64,000 nt of DNA from CAVOJV01 sp963696325 (GTDB lineage: Bacteria > Pseudomonadota > Gammaproteobacteria > Competibacterales > Competibacteraceae), in assembly GCA_963696325.1 (NCBI GenBank), contig CAVOJV010000047.1:57828-121827 (forward strand), given 5' to 3'. The notes beneath the pieces were generated by a model. That model did no database searches. It had not been told where the DNA came from and saw only the letters and a list, made by a program, of their open reading frames with translations. Positions within the stretch are counted from its first letter, which is position 1; every line of letters begins with the position of its first letter. The translations under genes were made by a program, and so were the position numbers. Below, piece after piece: positions 9,440-17,848 of the stretch.

Positions 9440-10182
9440 TCAGACTCCCGCCAGCGCCGCCGGTTGATTGGGGATCGAGGCGGACGATGGCGTCGAAACC
9501 GGCCTGCACGTCCCGCTCGTCCACCTTGAGGTTTTCCACCCGCACCCGGCCGTAGCCGCGCGAGCCGGAACCGCCCAGCGCATCCCGCTCCAGCAGTTTC
9601 AGCCCTTCCAGCACCCGGTTGAGGCAGTCCCGGTCGGTCTTGCCACCGTCGCCGTTCCAGTCGAACACCTTGAAGACCATGTCCAGTTCGAAGCGCGCCC
9701 CGCGGGCACCCGTTCGGTGCGGCGCGGTCCAAGTTGTCCTTGGCCTTGCCCTGAATGCGGTCAATGGTGACTTCCATCTTCTCCTCGGTGAACGCCAAAC
9801 CCTGTTCGCGGATGGAATCAGCCCAGGCCGGCTCCAGATAGGCGTCGCGCACCAGCAGCCGGGTGGGACCGCCACGCCATTGCTTGTGGGTGGTGCCGAA
9901 GGCGCGCAGGATCGGATCGTCGGTATCGTACTGGCCATTTTTGTTGCTGCCCCACACGCCGCCGTCGTTCTCGACCCGATTCAGCGCCCATTCCAGCAGC
10001 GAGCGCAGCTTGCCCTTGAGGCTGGAGCCGGGAATGTAGGGTTCCTGAGTGAAGGGATGCTTGACCACGGGCAAATCCAGGCCGCCGATTTCGATGGCGT
10101 CCTTGCCCGCGCCGATGTGCAAACCGCTGCGTAGAATCAGCGTGGCGGTGATGCGGTGGATGGAAAGCAGGCTGTGCGTCAT
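9440..10182 (-). pseudogene. csm3: Type III-A RAMP protein Csm3 (Cas7 backbone), one frameshift
   Basis: Csm3 forms the helical backbone and cuts target RNA. The start MTHSLLSIHRITATLILRSG has GGGAG eight bases upstream. GLHIGAGKDAIEIGGLDLP contains Asp36, which aligns with the known catalytic Asp of Csm3; PYIPGSSLKGKLRSLLEW follows. The frame breaks after KDNLDRAAP; DMVFKVFDWNGDGGKTDRD and GSGSRGYGRVRVENL lie in the next frame. One missing G in the run at about 9698-9701 restores PAGARFELDM. The end given here assumes the out-of-frame TGA at 9442-9440; in the frame as assembled the C-terminus runs on into csm4. Confidence 0.87.
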
Positions 10183-10202
10183 ATCGTTATCTCCCGGCGT
10201 GA

Positions 10203-10740
10203 TTAACTTGTTCTCGCCATAGAACTTGTGAAAGGCCACCACGGCCTGAAAATGCTTGCAGAACGCTTCAAATTCACGGGCGTTGTTCACCGCCGCCACG
10301 TGATCGATGAAGAACTGCAACAACGGGCGGGGCATGGTTTTTTCGCTGCGTCCGTGGGCGTAAACCGCCTTGGCCTTGAGCATCTTGAAATCGGCGCGCA
10401 GGTCGTTGAACACGGCTTCCTTGTCGCGGCCCTGACGCTGTTCCGCCGCCAGCCGTTGGCGCAAGGTCAGCACGTCGTCGTAAAAGCGCCGCAGTTGGGT
10501 CGTGGTGACCTGGTTCAACCGCTGGGCCAAGTCCTCGGCCTGACTGTCCATCAGCGCCGAAACCAGCGAGCCATCGGGCTGGAAGTAGGCGACCGGCTGT
10601 GGAGTCGGCAGGCTCTTCGGCTCGGACGGATGGCCGCCGAAGCCGCCGCCCGGCCCGCGTCCGCCACCGCCGCCAAAACCGCCGCCCGGCCCGCGTCCGC
10701 CCTGACCGCCGCGTTGAGGTTGATAAGGTTGTTGCGCCAT
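10203..10740 (-). CDS. csm2: Type III-A small subunit Csm2 (Cas11) with glycine-rich N-terminus
   Basis: A helical subunit lining the target RNA channel. The start at 10740 has AGGAG ten bases upstream. Residues 10-37 are a low-complexity run holding two copies of GRGPGGGFGG, resembling an RGG box. The helical core runs from about residue 45, with LVSALMDSQAEDLAQRLNQ, QLRRFYDDVLTLRQRL and a typical end FQAVVAFHKFYGENK. No stop occurs in this frame before the csm3 ATG; a TAA at 10205-10203 lies one base out of phase. The gene therefore either reads through into csm3 via LITPGDND or has a one-base error at its end. Confidence 0.85.
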
Positions 10741-10762
10741 CTTGGATACTCTCCTGTGTGAA

Positions 10763-13302
10763 TTAACGATTGCGATACAAGGCGATGCTGACCGGGATGC
10801 GCGGCGAGACCCACTCCGCCTGCTTGCGGATGTCGGCATCCAGCCCCAACAAGCGGTTGAGCAGGGTCATCACCGTTTTCTTTTCGGGGTCGGGAATCAC
10901 CCGGCTGTCGCGGACATTGCGCGCCAGGTGGTAAGCCCAGCGCGCCCGCCAGTCGGCATGAGCCAAGCTGAGGTTTCCCTGCTCGTCCGGTTGCTCGGCG
11001 CGGCGGCGTTCCTCGGCGAAGTACAGCACCTTGTACACCAGCGCCGTATTCAGCCAGCCGGCCCGCAGCCATTCGTTCAGCGTCTCCGCCTGCCGCAGCA
11101 GCGCGGGCCAGTCGTCCCAGCTCACCGGTTGCTCGTCCAGCAGACCCACCCGGTCCCGCCCGCCGTCCTTGGCCTGCTCCAGCCGTTCCTCCGCTTCCCA
11201 AACCGTGCGGTTGAGCGGCTGGTTGGCTTTGCACAGCGCCAGCCCGGCGGACAGGGTGATGTTGGGATTGCCGCCCACGTAGCGCCGGAATTGTTCCCGC
11301 AAATCGGTCGCCAGTGCGATCATCTGTCGCCATGGCCCGATCAGCAGCAGGTCGTCGCCGCCGGCATAAACGGTGTAGGTTTGCGGATAGTCCCGGCGCA
11401 GTCGCTCTTGCAGGTAGCCGGTGAAGAACAGGTCCAGCATCCGCGACAGGGAGGCGTAACGGCTGAGGGTGGCGCGGTCCTTTTTGGAGTCGTTGGGATC
11501 GCGCAACCCGAAGCCGAACAGGAACCCCAGCCGGTCCACGTCCGCTTTCAGCACCGCCAGAAACGGCTTGCCCAGCGGCGAACCGTCGCGATCCAGTTCC
11601 AGCGCATCCTGGGCCAGATGCTCGAAGGTCTTGAGTTCGCCCACGGCTGCTTCCCGCGCCTCGTCGCTCAAGCGGGCGTAGAGCGGATGACTGGCTTCCC
11701 CTTCGCTCAGGCGCGGGACGTAGGCCGCCACGAAGCGCAGCGGCCACGGTCCGGCCGGCGTGTCCTGCTCGCCCCGGTACAGGCGGAACCCGCCCAGCAG
11801 TCCGGTGGCGGAACGCGGCGGCTCCTCGTGCAGGGTCAGCCAGAGCTTGCCCGGCAGTTCCACCGCCCAGTCCCCGGACCGTGGTTGCAGAACTTGCCAA
11901 CTAACCGCGCCCACCTTGGGCAGCCAGCCGCCGACCCGGTGTTCGTCGTGGCACACCTCGCAGCGGCGGGCGTCGCCGTCCCGATGCCGCGCCGGCCGCT
12001 TGCCGCAGGCGGTGCATTCCTCCTGCTCGTAGTTCACCGCCCACACGCCGGTCGGGCAGTGCCGCAGGGCTTGCAGCTTGGCGGTATCCAGCGCCCGATT
12101 CAGTTGCGCCTGTACCTTGGAAAACTGGTTGGCTTGCAGACCATTCCCGCCAAAGGGTGGCGACAGCGCCAGGTTCAGCGCCAATTCGCCCAGATAACGC
12201 TCGCCCAGCCAGCCATCGAGTTCCGCTTGCAGGGCAGCGACTTTTTCCCTGACGTCCGGCAACGCGGGCAACAGCAGCACGAAACGCCCGCCGGCGTTCT
12301 GAATCAGGTTGAACGCGGGCAGACCGAATTCGCGGCGGCAACGCAGCGCGGCGGCTTCGACGGTCATCCCCAGCAGGAAAGAGCGGGCGCGGAGAATCTT
12401 GTTGACGCCCTTGACCTGCTGGTTGGCGAGCAGGAACAGGGTATGCTGAATCCCGGACAGGTCGCCGGCCAGCAGGTGAAACTTTTCCGCGCGAACGGTC
12501 GCGGATCGCCCTGTTCATCGTCGAGCGTGCCGTTGAGCCTCATGCCAGCGATGCAGGCAGGCGGCAATGGCGGCGACGGTGCGGTTGTGGTCGTGCAGCG
12601 ACACGTCGGGTACGTCCACCGTGGACGAGGGGATGGCGAAGGTGAAGCGTTCGGACAGCGACAGCAGGCCCTCGCAGAACAACTCGATGTTGTCCAGCGC
12701 GCACAGCGCCTTGAACTCGGCCGTGAAACGTCCCACAGGTGGCGGTAGCGAGCCTGATAATCGCTGGCATCCAGTTTCGCTACCGGCAACAAGCGGTCAT
12801 CAGGGATCAGTTCCGCCAGCGGTTGCTGGCACGGCGGCGGATCGCCCAGCCCCAGATCCACCGAGCCGAAGATGCTCCGCAGCGGGGTTTTGATGAAGGC
12901 ATCCCAGCCTTTGTGCTCGGCCTCGGTTTCCGCTGCTTCGTAGTCGCGCGGCTTGCGGTCCATGCCGGAGGACAGCCGGTCGGCTTCCGCCGCCAGCCAG
13001 CCCAATGCCCCGAATGCGTCCGGTTTATGGTGAAACACCGCCATGTCGCGCACCCGGTCACGGCTGATTCCAGCAGGGAAAATGCAGACCTTCCTGTTCC
13101 ATCCAGTGAAAGAAGGCTTCGGTCCACAGAACGTGCTTGTGGGTGTAGCCGCCGCGTCCGTCGGGGGGCAGAATCACCGACTCCCGCGCCCGTGGTTGCG
13201 GGTCCATGTGGCGCACCGCGCCATGGGCGCGCTGCATGAACTTGCCGATGTCCTGCAAAAAGCCGCCTAGAGCGGTTTCCAGCAGATTGGGTTGTCCGTC
13301 AT
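10763..13302 (-). pseudogene. cas10: Cas10/Csm1 of a type III-A effector, multiply frameshifted, HD motif altered to QD
   Basis: The large subunit should make cyclic oligoadenylate and, through its HD domain, cut ssDNA. The segment 10763-12485 is one open frame with a palm domain, a zinc ribbon (CTACGKRP...CEVCHDE) and the cyclase motif YAGGDDLLLIGPW. Upstream, pieces lie in other frames: TALGGFLQDIGKFMQRAHG (13290-13230), the YTHKHVLWTEAFFHWMEQ block, DMAVFHHKPDAFGALGWLA, FTAEFKALCALDNIELF and FHLLAGDLSGIQ. Shifts fall near 13288, 13075, 12730, 12535 and 12485. Csm1 proteins normally read LLHDIGKF; here CAG replaces the His codon. The start at 13302 is inferred from MTDN, one indel before the main frame. 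Confidence 0.88.
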
Positions 13303-13381
13303 GGCGATGCTTTCCGTTACCGATGGCTGGAGTAGAGAGTATGGGCAGAGCTGGGGCGGGTTGTCTGCGCCAGAGAGCTTG

Positions 13382-14554
13382 TCACCGATCGTGTGTGCAC
13401 CCTCTCCGAGCGGGCCCGATCTGCTCCGGCTGCGGTTTCAAGGCATAGCGCGATGGCGGCCAGTCGCTGGGTTCGCTCTCGGTCAGATGGGGCGTGTAGC
13501 GCGCGGCCATCGGCTTTCCCAGCGCCTTTGCCAGATTCGCGATGCAGCGTGACTGGTGCGGTCATCGAAGAATGCCTTGTCGATGCTCGTCCTTCCGCCG
13601 CGGCTTCCTGTACCGCGGATTGGTACGTCGTCGGCCAGCGGATCGTGGAGCGCCGCCGGTGCTTCGGCCAGAAACGCCTCGATTTCCGCGGCGACTGATG
13701 CGCACTCCAGTGCAGATGCCGGCTGGCCTGCCAGCGCCCGCCGGGCGAACCAGGCCAGCCAGGCGAAACCGATCGGGCGGCAGCGGGAATACCGTTTCGC
13801 CGCAGCGTACCCAGCCGGGACCGGATCGAGCAGCAGGGCGGGCGCGGCCAGGTTGCGCTGCGCCTGGCGCACGGCTTCGCTGAAACTCGCATCCTCGCGC
13901 AACAGCGACTCCTGCAGCCCATCGCGCAGCCGTACGAAGGGAATCTCCGCCAGGGTCACCTGGGCGTCGCGAGTGTCCAGAGGACGCTGTTCCGGAAGTG
14001 GGGTGTAGATCACCCGGGATTCCCGAGTGGGATAATAGAACTGCTGATTGGACTCGAAGGGACTGGAAACCAGTACGTGCGACAGCTGGTCTTGCGGTCG
14101 GCCAAACAGCGACATGGCATAGCCAAGATAAAAACCCATGGTCTTGCGCCCACCGGCGATGGAGGCATGCACGGCGCTGCCGTGGGTATCCGTGGTCAAG
14201 GAGCGGACCACCGCGGTGATCGTGTCCGCCGCCGCCTCGTTGTCGGCGGGGGTGCGGATGTCGTTCAGGATAGCGCCGTCGGCGTCCCGCAAGACGTGGA
14301 TGTTGCCCTCGTCGAAGCGGATGCCGGTCAGCGCATAGTCGCGGCACAGACGGTGGAACCAGCCGGGATCATCGCTCAGCAACGTCAGCCGCGCCCGCTC
14401 CGCGCCCTCCGCCGTAGTGATGAGATGAATCTCGGTGGGGACGAAGGGTGGCTCGATTCCTGACTGCCAGGGCATAGAGGGTTTCGGTGATGATCTGCGG
14501 GGAAAGTCCCGTGACGCACAGCAGAATGCGGCGGGGATAGCGGCCGGGGTCCAT
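13382..14554 (-). pseudogene. CRISPR-associated CARF protein of the NE0113/TIGR02584 (Csm6-like) family, two frameshifts
   Basis: The start at 14554 (AAGGAG five bases upstream) gives RRILLCVTGLSPQIITETLY, the family's opening. After about 14460 the frame changes to PPFVPTEIHLITTAEGAERA, and the CARF core follows with SIAGGRKTMGFYLGYAMSLF and SHVLVSSPFE. A second shift near 13540 moves the end to RIANLAKALGKP ... YTPHLTESEPSDW, stopping at 13382. Members are annotated as Csm6-like or ring-nuclease CARF proteins and act on cyclic oligoadenylate signals; which activity applies cannot be decided here. It sits 79 bases upstream of csm1 on the same strand. Confidence 0.82.
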
Positions 14555-14682
14555 GCATACTCCTTGGCATTGTTGGTTGGAGATGGGCAGCGATGTGCGG
14601 GCGTCCTTACGATGGAGTGTAGCTACCGCGCTACCAATTACCAGCCACGATGGTCGGTGTTAGCGTGCGCCTTGTCAGCACC

Positions 14683-14696
14683 GGCAAGCTTGCGGG
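14683..14696. promoter_or_regulatory. Palindrome-containing repeat upstream of the NE0113-family gene
   Basis: GGCAAGCTTGCGGG, second copy of the cas-locus repeat, in the gap between cas6 and the NE0113-family gene, about 130 bases before the latter's start. Confidence 0.35.
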
Positions 14697-14709
14697 CTGA
14701 CCCGGAATT

Positions 14710-15663
14710 TCACGCGGAGGGCGATTCGATCCGGTATTTCCCGAGTCCCATGCTGGTGCCCTTGCCGGCATGGGTCCATTGCCCCAGCCACAAATATGGC
14801 CAGAACGGTTCCAAGTCCGCGCCCGCCAGTGTCACCCGGCCCAGCAGGCCGCCCATTTTGAGCAGAGTGTCCTGGCGTGAGGAATAGCGGGTCCAGTCAT
14901 GCCAGCGCAACTCGACCTGTGCGGCCTCGATAGCGCGGGCGGCGCGGGTGAGCGCGGCGAAATCGGTTTCCAGCGGCCTGTCCGTGTGAAAGGTGGTCAG
15001 CAGGGAAATGCGCCGCAGCAGATTGCCGAACAAGGCCCCAAACCGGAATCCCTCCGGGGTCAGGTAATGATCAGCGGCCTTCAGGCGTAAGGGCGTTTCC
15101 AGCCGCAGGGTCAAGCGGTCTGGGCAGGTGGGCACGATGGGCATGCTCGGCGCGGCGGGTGTCAGCGGTCCCCCAGGAACGTAAATAATCGACCAATGGA
15201 CGGCTTGACGGTCGGCCTGTTCGACTCGCTGCAAGCTCAGGCGGGCGCGTTGAATGCCACGGTTTCCAGCCTGTTCCAGCGCATGGATGATATAGGGCAG
15301 ATGGCGGTTGCCATGGCCAAACAGGGTAATGCCCACCTGGACGAGGCTGGCTGGTGGGAGGTTGCCGCGGCTGGCCGGGTCGGGGCTCAGCACGAAGGGA
15401 TGCGGCGCGGCGGTGTACTTGCGCAGTTTGCCGGCACCGGGGTCGGGCGGGGTCTCGAACAGATAGGGATAGACACAGGAGCGATACAGCAGGCACTGGG
15501 GGCAGCGCGGCTCCCGGGTCACGCAGACGAGGCGTTTGAGGGCATGGCCGAATACACCGCGCCAGGCGGACCCTGCGTAATCCGGCAGCCGGACGGGATC
15601 GAGGGTTGCGAAGGTCAGGCGGTAGCGGGCGAGCGGCAGGTTGGGCAGGTTGGCGGCGTTCAC
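14710..15663 (-). CDS. cas6: CRISPR pre-crRNA processing endoribonuclease Cas6
   Basis: A 317-aa Cas6/RAMP protein that cuts repeat RNA to make crRNAs for both type III modules. The opening LARYRLTFATLDPVRLPDYA and GSAWRGVFGHALKRLVCVT, the cysteine cluster CPQCLLYRSCVYPYLFE, and the C-terminal glycine-rich loop GKGTSMGLGKYRI match the PF10040 Cas6 group. The start is GTG at 15663 with AGGAG six bases before it. The gene is intact and first in the locus. The gap upstream holds an inverted repeat TAGATT/AATCTA and the GCAAGCTTGC repeat, and is shared with the divergent ydcF-like gene. Confidence 0.9.
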   Translation of the reverse strand: MNAANLPNLPLARYRLTFATLDPVRLPDYAGSAWRGVFGHALKRLVCVTREPRCPQCLLYRSCVYPYLFETPPDPGAGKLRKYTAAPHPFVLSPDPASRGNLPPASLVQVGITLFGHGNRHLPYIIHALEQAGNRGIQRARLSLQRVEQADRQAVHWSIIYVPGGPLTPAAPSMPIVPTCPDRLTLRLETPLRLKAADHYLTPEGFRFGALFGNLLRRISLLTTFHTDRPLETDFAALTRAARAIEAAQVELRWHDWTRYSSRQDTLLKMGGLLGRVTLAGADLEPFWPYLWLGQWTHAGKGTSMGLGKYRIESPSA

Positions 15664-15817
15664 TCGAATCTCCTTGTGGTAGATTGTCTACACTAATCTA
15701 ATCCGGCGTGATTTGCCGTGGCGGCAAGCTTGCGGGATTTGCCATCCCGCTGTCATTACTATAATGCGGTCATTAGCCACCCTCGTGAGCTCTCTGAACA
15801 TCAGGATCTCGTCACAC
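15664..15817. promoter_or_regulatory. Divergent promoter region between cas6 and ydcF
   Basis: The 154-bp gap holds TAGATT (15680-15685) and AATCTA (15695-15700), perfect 6-base arms nine bases apart, and a third GGCAAGCTTGCGGG copy at 15723-15736. Neither site is identified with a known regulator. Confidence 0.35.
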
Positions 15818-16597
15818 ATGTCGTTATTTCTATCCAAATTCCTCACCCAGCTTGTCTATCCGCTGAACCTGAGCATCGCCCTGGGCTTGCTGGCTGGGCT
15901 GGTGTTCTGGCGCGGCAGGCGGGATCTCGGGGGATGGCTGCTCACGGCGTCCCTGGCGATCCTCTGGGGGTTCTCCACACCGGTCTTCACCGACTACCTG
16001 CGTGCCTCGCTGGAGCGGGTATATCCGTCCGTATCGATCGAAGATCTGCCCGACGCAGACGCCATCGTCGTGCTGGGTGGCGGGGTCGAGGCTGCCATAG
16101 CGCCCCGCCTGACCGTCGATCTGAAGGCGGGGGCGGATCGGGTGTTGTACGCCGGACGCCTCTATCGAGCCGGGAAAGCCCCGCTGGTAGTGGTGTCCGG
16201 CGGCAATCTGCCGTGGCTGAACGACGGCCGGGCGGAGGCTTATGAAATGGCCGGGTTGCTGGGCGAATGGGGAGTACCGGCGACCGCCATTGTGCTTGAG
16301 CCGAGCAGTCGCACGACCTATGAGAATGCGCTCTTTAGCAAGACCTTGCTGCAAGCCCGCGGCATTGACACTATTCTGCTGGTGACTTCCGCCCTGCACA
16401 TGCCGCGGGCGCTGGCGACCTTCCAGACGGCGGGATTCCGGGCCGTGCCGGCGCCCACCGATGTTGAGGTGGTGGAAAGGGTAAAACCCACGTCATTGCG
16501 CTGGCTGCCGGATGCCGAAGCGCTGGAGGGCGGCACGCGGGCGCTCAAGGAATACCTGGGGATGGGCGTGTACTGGCTGCGTGGCTGGGTGCGCTGA
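15818..16597 (+). CDS. YdcF/ElyC-family (DUF218) envelope protein
   Basis: A 259-aa protein. Two N-terminal membrane segments (about residues 10-28 and 35-55) precede the DUF218 core. The core has DADAIVVLGGGVE, VLYAGRLYRAG, VSGGNLPW, EPSSRTTYENA and LVTSALHMPRALATF, the conserved blocks of YdcF/ElyC/SanA proteins. E. coli ElyC acts in envelope and peptidoglycan precursor maintenance, but the biochemical activity of the family is not settled. The ATG at 15818 was chosen because the hydrophobic segment starts right after it. It diverges from cas6 and marks the right border of the CRISPR locus. Confidence 0.82.
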   Translation: MSLFLSKFLTQLVYPLNLSIALGLLAGLVFWRGRRDLGGWLLTASLAILWGFSTPVFTDYLRASLERVYPSVSIEDLPDADAIVVLGGGVEAAIAPRLTVDLKAGADRVLYAGRLYRAGKAPLVVVSGGNLPWLNDGRAEAYEMAGLLGEWGVPATAIVLEPSSRTTYENALFSKTLLQARGIDTILLVTSALHMPRALATFQTAGFRAVPAPTDVEVVERVKPTSLRWLPDAEALEGGTRALKEYLGMGVYWLRGWVR

Positions 16598-16625
16598 GTG
16601 CGTAATCTCTCGGCCTCTGAACCTT

Positions 16626-17708
16626 TCATGACCGCCGCTGCCTGGCCCGCTGTTCCGCCAGTGCCCACTCCACATGCTCGCGCAACAGTTCGGAGGGATG
16701 CTCGCGGCACGCCTCCAGGGCGGTGACCACGGCCATCGAGTGGGGCGCGTTGCCCAGCGCCACGGCGATATTGCGTAGCCAGCGTTCGTGACCCATGCGG
16801 CGGATGGCGGAGCCCTCGGTGCGCGTAAGAAACTCCGCCTCGTGCCAGGCGAACAATTCGAGCAAAGCGGTGGCATCCAGGCCATGGCGGGGCAGGAAGT
16901 CCGCCTCCGGGGTGGGGTGGGCGTAGCGGTTCCAGGGGCAGACCAACTGGCAGTCGTCACAGCCATAGATGCGATTGCCCAGGGCGTGGCGGGTTTCCAC
17001 GGGGATGGGTCCGTGTAACTCAATGGTCAGATAGGAAATACAGCGGCGCGCGTCCACCTGATAGGGAGCGACGATGGCCTGGGTTGGGCAGACATCGAGG
17101 CAGGCCCGGCAGGAGCCGCAGTGGGCACTGGCCGGCGTATCCACCGGCAGGGCCAGGTCCACGTATAGCTCGCCCAGGAAGAACCAGGAACCGGCCTGAC
17201 GGTTCAGCAGATTGCTGTGCTTGCCGATCCAGCCCAACCCTGCCTGCTGCGCCAGCGCCTTCTCCAGCACCGGCGCACTGTCGGCGAAGGCACGGTAGCC
17301 GAACGGACCGATGACCGCCTCGATGCGGTGGGCCAACTGTTGGAGGCGCCCGCGCAGCACCTTGTGATAGTCCCGGCCCAGGGCGTAACGGGACACATAG
17401 GCCAGCGTCGGGTTACCCAGTACGGCCCATGGATCGGCGGCGCGGGGCGGCAGGTAATCCATGCGCGCCGCGATCACCCGCAGGGTGCCAGGGCGCAGTT
17501 CGACCGGGCGACTGCGACGGGTACCGTGGCGGGCCATGTAGTCCAGTTCGCCGTGAAAACCGGCGGCCAGCCAGTTCAACAGATGCGCCTCGTGCTCTTT
17601 CAAGTGAACGTCGCTAATGCCGATCTGCTGAAAACCCAGCTCCCGGCCCCAGTGCTTGATGTCTGTGGCCAGGGTTTGCAGATCCAGTTTGGCGTCGGGG
17701 TTGGGCAT
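16626..17708 (-). CDS. queG: Epoxyqueuosine reductase QueG
   Basis: A 360-aa cobalamin-dependent iron-sulfur enzyme for the last step of queuosine synthesis in tRNA wobble bases. The family blocks RMDYLPP, YALGRDYHKVLRGRLQQL, FADSAPVLEKALAQQAGLGW and GWIGKHSNLL are present. Two ferredoxin-like clusters follow: CGSCRACLDVCPTQAI and GCDDCQLVCPWNRY. The C-terminus has HEAT-like helices. The start codon region is duplicated 71 bases upstream (see the repeat at 17688-17796); the duplicate ATG is out of frame, so 17708 is the proper start. Confidence 0.95.
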   Translation of the reverse strand: MPNPDAKLDLQTLATDIKHWGRELGFQQIGISDVHLKEHEAHLLNWLAAGFHGELDYMARHGTRRSRPVELRPGTLRVIAARMDYLPPRAADPWAVLGNPTLAYVSRYALGRDYHKVLRGRLQQLAHRIEAVIGPFGYRAFADSAPVLEKALAQQAGLGWIGKHSNLLNRQAGSWFFLGELYVDLALPVDTPASAHCGSCRACLDVCPTQAIVAPYQVDARRCISYLTIELHGPIPVETRHALGNRIYGCDDCQLVCPWNRYAHPTPEADFLPRHGLDATALLELFAWHEAEFLTRTEGSAIRRMGHERWLRNIAVALGNAPHSMAVVTALEACREHPSELLREHVEWALAEQRARQRRS

Positions 17709-17725
17709 GCGCTAGATTGTATAGT
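17688..17725. repeat. 38-bp direct duplication, copy 1 (covers the queG start)
   Basis: Begins TTTGGCGTCGGGGTTGGGCA and ends ATTGTATAGT; identical to 17759-17796, 71 bases apart. It includes the queG start codon and the sequence just upstream. Confidence 0.9.
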
Positions 17726-17758
17726 AAGACCTGCTCCACAATCTGTTGGAGTGCCGTG

Positions 17759-17796
17759 TTTGGCGTCGGGGTTGGGCATGCGCTAGATTGTATAGT
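17759..17796. repeat. 38-bp direct duplication, copy 2
   Basis: Identical to 17688-17725. It lies in the divergent promoter gap between queG and nnrD, so it may carry or duplicate promoter elements for either gene. Confidence 0.9.
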
Positions 17797-17848
17797 CAGG
17801 ATACGGAATTATTGTGCCAGAACAATCACCAAGCAGGGGGGTTTCACT

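Noticed and set aside
10763..13302. Programmed frameshifting in cas10
   Set aside because: At least five shifts in different directions without common slippery sites; decay or sequencing error is simpler.
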